DNA from: Flavisolibacter sp.
GTDB lineage: Bacteria > Bacteroidota > Bacteroidia > Chitinophagales > Chitinophagaceae
Assembly: GCA_017745135.1 (NCBI GenBank)
Contig: JAGIAB010000077.1
Coordinates: forward strand, 460 to 10,520
Direction: 5' to 3'
DNA: 10,061 nt
Shown one piece after another: positions 1 through 5,838 of this stretch. Made by a program: the position numbers and the translations under genes. The notes under the pieces were generated by a model, which worked only from the letters and a program-made list of their open reading frames with translations, was not told the origin of the DNA and searched no databases. Positions within the stretch are counted from its first letter, which is position 1, and each line of letters begins with the position of its first letter.

Positions 1-312
1 TGCTTCCAGCGCTTCGCGGTCGTAGCAAATGCTTCTGCGTTCTTTTGGACTTTCTGTTGAACAATCGCAAAAAATGTATTCACCTGATTTTTTATCATTG
101 CCCATATCAACAACATCGGGTTCACCACCGGTTTTTTCCATTTCATTTAGCGACCATAGTTTTTCAGGATTTGCTTCCAGTTTTGCCTGCACTTTATCCC
201 ACTCAACACCTTTGTGCCGATGCCTGTTTTTCTCAAAACGGGCTTTCAATGTTCCAAGTAGTTCTTTACGTTGTTCTATTGATAATTCGCCTTTTGTTTT
301 AGTAGCTGGCAT
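1..312 (-). CDS. DUF4256 family protein, N-terminal part (runs off left edge)
   Basis: The reading frame is open from an ATG at 312 down to base 1, giving 104 residues without a stop, so the C-terminal part lies outside the window. The protein begins MPATKTKGELSIEQRKELL. It then shows the pattern I recognise from the DUF4256 family: LKARFEKN, HKGVEWDKVQAKLEANPEK, LWSLNEMEKTGGEPDVV, GEYIFCDCSTESPKERRS and ICYDREALEA. Family members are cytosolic proteins of roughly 190 residues with no established function, so a little over half is present. There is no signal peptide or membrane segment. No Shine-Dalgarno sequence precedes the start, as for the other intact genes here. It is divergent from priA, with about 218 bp between the two starts. 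Family assignment is from memory of the conserved blocks; function is unknown. Confidence 0.85.
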   Translation of the reverse strand, partial: MPATKTKGELSIEQRKELLGTLKARFEKNRHRHKGVEWDKVQAKLEANPEKLWSLNEMEKTGGEPDVVDMGNDKKSGEYIFCDCSTESPKERRSICYDREALEA

Positions 313-366
313 AGCGTTTCAATTTAGAGATGAACAGGATTGCGTTTAGCAATTTTCAAATTCGGG

Positions 367-399
367 TTTTAATCTGTAATTCAGTATTGCAGATTAAAA
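367..399. repeat. AT-rich 10-bp palindrome between divergent genes
   Basis: The arms TTTTAATCTG (367-376) and CAGATTAAAA (390-399) are perfect reverse complements separated by 13 bases. The palindrome sits between the starts of the DUF4256 gene and priA, so it could be an operator-like site or a weak hairpin in a leader. No regulator is implied by the sequence. The stem has only three G:C pairs, so it would be a poor terminator. Confidence 0.4.
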
Positions 400-530
400 A
401 TCAGTCAATTTATTAAAGATAGATAATCAGGTAAAGTTTAACAATCCTCATCATGGTGTTCTTTTCCGGTTCCTTTCATTTTACTTCTCTTGCCGGATGC
501 TCTCGCCCCCTTTCCCTATTTTTACAGCCC

Positions 531-2972
531 ATGTTTGCAGAAGTCATCATACCTCTGGCCCTTCCTAAGAACTACACCTGGCATATTCCCGACCCTATGC
601 TGGACATGATCTCTGTTGGCTGCCGCGTGGAAGTGAACCTGGGAAAAAATAAAAAATATGCGGGCATTGTCAAACGCATTCATAACGATGCTCCCACTTC
701 TTTTGCAGCGAAAGACATTATCAATGTCCTCGACCCTGAACCGGTTGTTCAAAAATATCAACTGCAGTTTTGGGAGTGGATGGCGGACTATTATATGTGC
801 AGTGAAGGTGAAGTGATGGCAGCAGCCTTGCCTGCGCATTTCAAATTGTCAAGTGAAACCATTTTGGTTTTTAATGAAGAATACGGCGATGATTTTTCTT
901 CACTCGATAATGAAGAATACCTGGTGGCTGAAGCCCTGTTGATGAAACATGAATTGCGGTTGACAGAAGTACAGCAAATCCTCGATCTCCCGCATGTTTA
1001 TCCAATCGTGAACAAGCTAATTGGGAAAAAAATTTGTTTTGTCTGGGAGTCGCTAAAGCAAACCTTTAATCCGAAGAAGGAAACATTTGTTTTGCTCAAT
1101 CATGAATACGATAACGAGGATAAACTTTCGGAATTATTGAATAACTGGGGACGGGCACCCAAGCAAATGGAATTGTTGTTAGGTTACTTACACCTGGTGA
1201 AAACACAGGGAGAAGTAACAAAAACAGAACTACTTAAAAAATCAGGAGCATCGGACGCACAATTAAAAGGCCTGGTTGAAAAAGAAATCCTTCGCATCGA
1301 AAAGCGAAGTGTTGACCGCCTTGTTTATGCACCAAAAGATGTGAATGTTGATTTTGAATTGACACCTGCTCAACAGGAAGCGTACAACAAGCTTCAAAAT
1401 TTATTGCAGGAAAAACAGGTTTGCCTGCTCCATGGAATTACATCCAGCGGTAAAACACATTTGTACATCAAATTAATTGAGCAATACATTCGAAGGGGCG
1501 AGCAGGTGTTGTACATGCTGCCGGAGATTGCATTGACCTCGCAAATCATTCGCCGACTGCAAAAACATTTTGGAGGACATATTGGTATTTATCATTCCAA
1601 GTTCAGCCAGAATGAAAGAGTAGAGATCTGGAACAAAGTAAAGACCGGCGAATTAAAAATTGTTCTCGGTGCCAGATCGTCTTTGTTTCTTCCTTTTCTT
1701 GACCTTGGTTTGATCATTTGCGATGAAGAGCACGATACTTCTTACAAACAACAAGATCCTGCTCCAAGATATCATGGCCGTGATGCTGCGGTTTACATGG
1801 CTTCACTCACGGCTTCAAAAGTGTTATTGGGAAGTGCAACGCCTGGTTTGGAAACTTACTTCAACGCAAAGAATGATAAATATGGTTTGGTGGAATTGAC
1901 GGAGCGTTACCGAGAAGTAAAGCTCCCATCCATTGAAATGGTGGACAACCGGACTATAGCGCATCGCCCCGGAGAAAAAATAATGATCTCGCCGCAGTTG
2001 CTGGATGAAATAAAACAAACCGTTTTCAATCACAAACAGGTGATACTCTTTCAAAACCGTCGTGGTTATGCTCCTTACCAGGTGTGCACGGTTTGCGGAT
2101 GGATTGCTCAATGCAGGAACTGCGATGTTTCACTGACCTATCACAAGTTTTCCAACAAACTGAAATGTCATTACTGCGGAAATGTGTATCCTCCAATGAA
2201 TACCTGCCAGGCTTGCGGAAGTGATAAACTGGCGCAAAGAAATTTTGGTACGGAAAAAATTGAAGAGGTGCTGGATACGGAATTGAAAGATGTGAAGATC
2301 GGCAGAATGGATTTTGATACGGTAAGAAATAAGAATGCACATGATGTGCTGATACAGCAATTCGAGCAAAAAAAAATTGATGTGCTGGTAGGAACGCAAA
2401 TGGTGGTTAAAGGTTTGGATTTTGACAATGTTGATCTCGTTGGAATTTTAGATGCCGATGGCCTTTTGCATTTTGCCGATTTCCGTGTGAATGAAAGAGC
2501 GTTTCAATTGATGGAGCAGGTAAGCGGCCGTGCCGGCAGAATGGATGGCAAAGGAAAAGTAATGATCCAGACAATGAATCCTGCCCATCCTGTTTTACAG
2601 CATGTGGCTCAACATGATTTTTTGGCGATGTACAAGGAAGAGATTGAAAAGCGAAAACAGTTTTTCTATCCACCTTTTTCACGTATCATCAATATTCATT
2701 TTCGCGATAAAGAAAGAGACGTGGCGTTTGATGCCGCACATTCCTTTGCGAAAGCGCTGGACATCACCTGGGGAAAATATATTGTCGGTCCCGCAGAGCC
2801 GGTAGTCAATCGTGTACGCAACATGTTCCTGATGGAAATGTTGTTTAAGCTACCGAAAGACCGGCAGTTGATCCACGCTTGTAAAAAAGATATTTTAAAA
2901 GAGTGCGCCAACCTTCATAATATAAAACGGTTTAAAAAAGTGATCATCGTTCCGGATGTGGATGCGATTTAA
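531..2972 (+). CDS. priA: Primosomal protein N' (PriA), replication-restart helicase
   Basis: PriA is a cytosolic 3'-to-5' DNA helicase that recognises abandoned replication forks and D-loops and helps reload the replicative helicase. The protein has 813 residues from the chosen start. An N-terminal 3' DNA-binding domain begins MFAEVIIPLALPKNYTW and a winged-helix region follows. The helicase core has Walker A GITSSGKT (302-309), Walker B DEEH (398-401) and motif III GSATP (434-438). The inserted zinc module has eight cysteines in four CxxC pairs (519/522, 528/531, 546/549, 559/562). Motif V is GTQMVVKGLDF and motif VI is QVSGRAGR (663-670). FFYPPFSR lies in the C-terminal domain. The frame also opens at an ATG at 453, but the extra 26 residues do not resemble PriA, whereas the ATG at 531 starts at the usual family position. 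No Shine-Dalgarno sequence is seen. The gene is complete and probably shares a transcript with murB, 26 bp downstream. Confidence 0.96.
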   Translation: MFAEVIIPLALPKNYTWHIPDPMLDMISVGCRVEVNLGKNKKYAGIVKRIHNDAPTSFAAKDIINVLDPEPVVQKYQLQFWEWMADYYMCSEGEVMAAALPAHFKLSSETILVFNEEYGDDFSSLDNEEYLVAEALLMKHELRLTEVQQILDLPHVYPIVNKLIGKKICFVWESLKQTFNPKKETFVLLNHEYDNEDKLSELLNNWGRAPKQMELLLGYLHLVKTQGEVTKTELLKKSGASDAQLKGLVEKEILRIEKRSVDRLVYAPKDVNVDFELTPAQQEAYNKLQNLLQEKQVCLLHGITSSGKTHLYIKLIEQYIRRGEQVLYMLPEIALTSQIIRRLQKHFGGHIGIYHSKFSQNERVEIWNKVKTGELKIVLGARSSLFLPFLDLGLIICDEEHDTSYKQQDPAPRYHGRDAAVYMASLTASKVLLGSATPGLETYFNAKNDKYGLVELTERYREVKLPSIEMVDNRTIAHRPGEKIMISPQLLDEIKQTVFNHKQVILFQNRRGYAPYQVCTVCGWIAQCRNCDVSLTYHKFSNKLKCHYCGNVYPPMNTCQACGSDKLAQRNFGTEKIEEVLDTELKDVKIGRMDFDTVRNKNAHDVLIQQFEQKKIDVLVGTQMVVKGLDFDNVDLVGILDADGLLHFADFRVNERAFQLMEQVSGRAGRMDGKGKVMIQTMNPAHPVLQHVAQHDFLAMYKEEIEKRKQFFYPPFSRIINIHFRDKERDVAFDAAHSFAKALDITWGKYIVGPAEPVVNRVRNMFLMEMLFKLPKDRQLIHACKKDILKECANLHNIKRFKKVIIVPDVDAI

Positions 2973-2999
2973 ATTTGATGATTTGAAATTTGAATTTGA
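2972..2999 (+). repeat. Degenerate TTTG heptamer array in the priA-murB gap
   Basis: Four copies of ATTTGA occur at 2973-2978, 2981-2986, 2988-2993 and 2994-2999, with spacings of 8, 7 and 6 bases. They fill essentially the whole spacer between the priA stop codon and the murB ATG, and the last A is the first base of that ATG. The core matches the other TTTG heptamer arrays in this window. No ribosome-binding sequence remains in the spacer. Confidence 0.55.
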
Positions 3000-4018
3000 T
3001 GAACGTACAGGAAAATATCTCTCTCAAACAGTATAATACATTCGGTATAGATGCAGCAGCAAAATATTTTGCAACATTCGAAAGCATAGCTGAACTAGAG
3101 GAAGTCCTAAACTCCAAACTCCAAACTCCAAACTCCAAACTGATTTTAGGTGGAGGCAGCAATATTTTACTTACCAAAGATTTTGATGGAATTGTTTTAA
3201 AGAACGAGATCAAAGGGATTGAGGTTGTAAACGAAGATGAAGATCACATTTACATTAAGGTCGGCGCAGGAGAAAACTGGCACCAGTTTGTGATGCATTG
3301 CGTTCAACATAATTATGCAGGTGTTGAAAATCTTTCATTGATACCGGGAAATGTCGGGGCGTCGCCTATGCAAAACATTGGCGCTTATGGTGTAGAAATT
3401 AAGGATGTGTTTTATGAACTGGAAGCTTTTCATAAGCAGGAAAAGTTTATTGAAAAGTTTTCATTGACAGATTGTGATTTTGGTTACCGGGAGAGTGTCT
3501 TTAAAAATAAATATAAGGACCAGTTTGTAATTGCCAATGTTACTTACCGGTTAAACAAACGGCCTTTTTTCAATACCAGCTATGGCGCCATCAACCAGGA
3601 ATTGGAAAGGATGGGAGTGAAGGAGTTAAGCATTCAGGCCATCTCGCAGGCAGTGATAAATATCCGCACTTCCAAATTGCCTGATCCAAAGGAAGTGGGA
3701 AATGCCGGAAGCTTTTTCAAGAATCCAATCATCTCCAATGAACAATACCTTGAATTAAAAAAAGCTTTTCCCAATATTGTTGCTTTCCCGTCAGGCAATG
3801 ATCATACAAAGCTTGCGGCCGGCTGGTTGATTGAACAATGTGGATGGAAAGGATATCGTAAAGGTGATGCTGGTTGCTATCCTAAACAAGCATTAGTATT
3901 GGTAAATTATGGCAGTGCACCGGGCAAAGAAATTTTTGATTTAAGCGAGGAAATCATTCAATCTGTAAAAAAGACATTCAGGGTAGATTTGGAACGTGAG
4001 GTTAATATCATTTTTTGA
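2999..4018 (+). CDS. murB: UDP-N-acetylenolpyruvoylglucosamine reductase (MurB)
   Basis: MurB is a cytosolic FAD enzyme that uses NADPH to reduce UDP-GlcNAc-enolpyruvate to UDP-MurNAc, the second committed step of peptidoglycan precursor synthesis. The product has 339 residues, the length of the type I (E. coli-like) enzyme. Visible features are NTFGIDAAA near the N-terminus, the FAD-binding GGGSN (51-55), SLIPGNVGASPMQNIGAYG (113-131), YRES (163-166), GNAGSFFKNP with the probable catalytic Ser238, the GWLIEQCGWKG segment, and LEREV with the probable catalytic Glu334. The ATG at 2999 is preferred; an in-frame TTG at 2990 lies within the repeat spacer and is less likely. Residues 37-48 are encoded by a perfect heptanucleotide tandem repeat (see separate entry), yet the frame and the motifs on both sides are intact. 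It probably shares a transcript with priA and is followed by a terminator hairpin. Confidence 0.96.
   Translation: MNVQENISLKQYNTFGIDAAAKYFATFESIAELEEVLNSKLQTPNSKLILGGGSNILLTKDFDGIVLKNEIKGIEVVNEDEDHIYIKVGAGENWHQFVMHCVQHNYAGVENLSLIPGNVGASPMQNIGAYGVEIKDVFYELEAFHKQEKFIEKFSLTDCDFGYRESVFKNKYKDQFVIANVTYRLNKRPFFNTSYGAINQELERMGVKELSIQAISQAVINIRTSKLPDPKEVGNAGSFFKNPIISNEQYLELKKAFPNIVAFPSGNDHTKLAAGWLIEQCGWKGYRKGDAGCYPKQALVLVNYGSAPGKEIFDLSEEIIQSVKKTFRVDLEREVNIIF
3109..3141 (+). repeat. Perfect CTCCAAA heptamer tandem repeat inside murB
   Basis: Four exact CTCCAAA units (3112-3118, 3119-3125, 3126-3132, 3133-3139) are flanked by partial copies, so the tract from 3109 to 3141 is perfectly 7-periodic; the preceding TCCTAAA (3105-3111) looks like a decayed unit. 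Because 7 is not a multiple of 3, the DNA repeat reads through all three frames and encodes a 7-residue peptide period, NSKLQTP then NSKL. The unit is the exact reverse complement of TTTGGAG, found in the array near 9377. Confidence 0.9.
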
Positions 4019-4108
4019 TGCAGCGTTTAAATTTATCCTGGTGTCAACCAATGCGGGATTCAAACCTGGTTTGCTGATCAAATAGTTTTTGAGTTGGTTA
4101 ATTTATGA

Positions 4109-4138
4109 TCAAAAGGCCTTTGCGAGAAGGCCTTTTGA
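4109..4138 (+). terminator. Hairpin terminator after priA-murB
   Basis: A perfect 12-bp stem (4109-4120 with 4127-4138) closes a 6-base loop, TGCGAG. The stem core is AAGGCCTT, and the arms carry an A-run on the left and a T-run on the right, so it could act in both directions. It lies about 90 bp after the murB stop codon and before the convergent minus-strand VWA gene, which fits an intrinsic terminator for the priA-murB transcript. Confidence 0.7.
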
Positions 4139-4297
4139 ATTAATACAAGCTATTATTTTTTAAGCGGAATGCAATCAGTTAAAATCTTCTTCATCTATAT
4201 CATCAAAAGAGCCGGATGATTGAATGTTCAGCATACTTCCCATTAAGTCTTTGAATTCAACTGAAGTTTCCAGTATTTTTTTGTTGAAGGAAAAATA

Positions 4298-4477
4298 ATG
4301 GTTGAATTAAAAGCGATCATTCAATTAGAAAATGTACATCTTGCGCAGGCAAAGAACTATTTAGAAGCTTATAACATTCAAGTGGGCTTACTTATCAATT
4401 TTGGAAGCACAAGCCTTCAATTTAAAAGATTAGAAAATCAAAAATTTGTAGGAGACCCTTTTCCTCTAAATCAATAA
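4298..4477 (+). pseudogene. GxxExxY-family protein, C-terminal remnant
   Basis: The 59-residue frame starts MVELKAI and continues HLAQAKNYLEAYNIQVGLL and INFGSTSLQFKR. This is the C-terminal half that I recognise from GxxExxY proteins, which are about 120-130 residues long, are scattered through Bacteroidota and other bacteria, have uncertain function and are nuclease-like by some analyses. The N-terminal half with the name-giving GxxExxY motif is absent. The frame extends upstream only to a TGA at 4262, adding residues such as VEGKI that still resemble the family, which suggests truncation rather than a genuine short gene. An AAGGA at 4287-4291 lies 6 bases before the ATG, so expression of the fragment cannot be excluded. 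It is convergent with the VWA gene, 24 bp from that gene's stop codon. Confidence 0.75.
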
Positions 4478-4501
4478 AATCTACCCAAATCATGGTTCAG
4501 A

Positions 4502-5599
4502 CTAATAAACCGTCTTTCTCTTTCCACTTTCAAAATCTCTGAATATAAACGCACCCAGTCTATCCAAACTTGCAAAATAGGCCTTGCCATTATTGGTTTC
4601 AGTAAACTCTTGCACAAAGCGCTGCAAGTAAGGATCAGTTGCAATCATGAAAGTAGTGATTGGTATTTTTAGTTTTTTACACTGCGCTGCCAGATTCAAA
4701 CAACGGCTGGTTACTTTTCTATCTAAACCAAAACTGTTTTTGTAGTAACGTTTTCCAATTTTCAAACAGGTTGGTTTGCCATCCGTGATCATGAAGATTT
4801 GCTTATTCGGATTTTTTCTTCTCCGCAAAATATCCATTGCCAATTCCAAACCTGCAACCGTGTTGGTATGATAAGGTCCGACTTGTAAATAAGGAAGATC
4901 TTTTATTTCTACAGGCCAGGCATCGTTCCCAAACACAACAATATCCAATGTGTCTTTTGGATATTTTGTTGTGATGAGTTCACTCAAAGCCATCGCCACT
5001 TTCTTTGCGGGAGTGATGCGATCTTCTCCATACAAAATCATAGAGTGGGAGATATCGATCATCAGCACTGTTGAAGTCTGTGCTTTGAAATCGGTTTCTC
5101 TTATTTGCAGATCATCTTCCTGCATGGTGAAGGAGTCCAATCCATGATTGATCTGAGCATTACGGATGGATTCAGTGAAATCAATTTGCTCCAGCATATC
5201 ACCAAACTGGAAGGGTCTTGTATCCGGACTGATCTCATCTCCCAAACCAGGTTTGAAAGTGGTGTGATCACCTGTCTTTGTTTTTTTAAGCTTGCCAAAA
5301 ATTTCTTCCAGGCTTCTTTTACGAATGCCTTGTTCGGTTTTTGGAGTAATTTTTATTTCGGTTTTTTGTTCATCCTCGGTGATGTAACCTTTGTCTTTAA
5401 GTTCTTCAATAAAATCTCCCATTCCATATTCTTCATTGGTCAGTTCGTACTGGCGGTCCAATTGATTCATCCAATCCAGTGCTTCTGAAACATCACCACT
5501 GGTGTAGGTCAGTAATTGCATGAAAAGATCCAGCAACTGGTCAAATTTGGTTTTGCCATTTTCGTTGGGATCAAATTTTGAAAAATGAAAGCCTCGCAT
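4502..5599 (-). CDS. VWA-domain protein, CoxE/magnesium-chelatase-D-like
   Basis: This is a 365-residue soluble protein without signal peptide or membrane segment. Residues 1-170 are charged and mostly helical, with a lysine-rich stretch near 92-110. From about residue 172 there is a von Willebrand factor A domain: the metal-ion-dependent adhesion site motif DISHS (Asp182, Ser184, Ser186), a threonine in HTNTVAGLELA (Thr245 or Thr247), and FMITDGKPT with Asp273. The MIDAS thus looks complete and should bind a divalent cation. In related bacterial systems such VWA proteins work with a MoxR- or chelatase-type AAA+ ATPase in metal insertion or protein activation. No such ATPase gene lies in this window; the upstream gene is an unrelated membrane protein separated by a terminator. 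The start at 5599 has no Shine-Dalgarno sequence and lies 15 bp from a heptamer repeat. The exact substrate is unknown. Confidence 0.85.
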   Translation of the reverse strand: MRGFHFSKFDPNENGKTKFDQLLDLFMQLLTYTSGDVSEALDWMNQLDRQYELTNEEYGMGDFIEELKDKGYITEDEQKTEIKITPKTEQGIRKRSLEEIFGKLKKTKTGDHTTFKPGLGDEISPDTRPFQFGDMLEQIDFTESIRNAQINHGLDSFTMQEDDLQIRETDFKAQTSTVLMIDISHSMILYGEDRITPAKKVAMALSELITTKYPKDTLDIVVFGNDAWPVEIKDLPYLQVGPYHTNTVAGLELAMDILRRRKNPNKQIFMITDGKPTCLKIGKRYYKNSFGLDRKVTSRCLNLAAQCKKLKIPITTFMIATDPYLQRFVQEFTETNNGKAYFASLDRLGAFIFRDFESGKRKTVY

Positions 5600-5614
5600 G
5601 GGGTGTTGTTTTTT

Positions 5615-5642
5615 CGTGAATGGTCAATGGTAAATGGTCAAT
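5615..5642 (-). repeat. Heptamer array (GGTCAAT type) in the VWA gene leader
   Basis: On the plus strand the units are CGTGAAT, GGTCAAT, GGTAAAT and GGTCAAT, four consecutive 7-base units ending in AAT. The array lies 15 bp before the VWA start codon, inside its probable 5' leader. Bases 5616-5628 form a perfect 13-bp inverted repeat with 5731-5743 in the second array. Confidence 0.7.
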
Positions 5643-5723
5643 AGAAGGCTCACTAACTCAAAGCGATCTTTAAATATACGTTTGCGTTGTGTGGTTGGAG
5701 ATAACTGATGAAAGAACTCTTGC

Positions 5724-5751
5724 ATTCACAATTGACCATTCACCACTCACG
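5724..5751 (+). repeat. Inverted partner heptamer array (ATTGACC type)
   Basis: The units ATTCACA, ATTGACC, ATTCACC and ACTCACG run consecutively with a 7-base period. ATTGACC is the reverse complement of GGTCAAT in the array at 5615-5642, so the two arrays face each other across about 81 bp. They could be two dispersed repeat copies in opposite orientation or the arms of one long stem. Confidence 0.7.
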
Positions 5752-5803
5752 TACAGCAATCTACAATAATTATGCTTTGTTTGTTTCAACTGTGGTGTTA
5801 AAG

Positions 5804-5832
5804 AAAAATCCCGGCGTTTTACCGGGATTTTT
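5804..5832 (-). terminator. Hairpin terminator of the DUF2723 gene
   Basis: The arms AAAAATCCCGG (5804-5814) and CCGGGATTTTT (5822-5832) are perfect 11-bp complements around the loop CGTTTTA. Read on the minus strand, the stem ends in ATTTTT followed by CTTT, a U-rich tail. It begins 6 bases past the stop codon of the DUF2723 gene and separates it from the VWA gene, so it fits an intrinsic terminator. Confidence 0.85.
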
Positions 5833-5838
5833 AAGAAC

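Noticed and set aside
453..530. Extension of the priA frame to an upstream ATG at 453
   Set aside because: The extra 26 residues (phenylalanine-, serine- and proline-rich) do not resemble PriA, while the ATG at 531 starts exactly where the family N-terminus begins.
1434..1457. PriA Walker A with serine in place of the usual second glycine (GITSSGKT)
   Set aside because: The Lys and Thr that contact nucleotide are present and, from memory, the SSGKT form is normal in Bacteroidota PriA, so it is not evidence of inactivation.
2990..2998. TTG start for murB at 2990
   Set aside because: It lies within the ATTTGA repeat spacer; the ATG at 2999 gives a normal MurB N-terminus.
3105..3141. CRISPR or other spacer array in murB
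   Set aside because: The units are 7 bp, directly adjacent and without spacers, inside an intact coding sequence.
4049..4075. Possible tRNA T-arm on the minus strand (GGTTTGAATCC)
   Set aside because: The loop resembles a T-loop, but no 5-bp T-stem, anticodon arm or acceptor stem could be found around it.
4175..4306. Minus-strand 43-codon open stretch ending in an acidic tail (SFDDIDEEDFN)
   Set aside because: It looks somewhat protein-like and could be the tail of a lost gene, but it has no start codon near its beginning, overlaps the GxxExxY remnant antisense, and matches no family I know.
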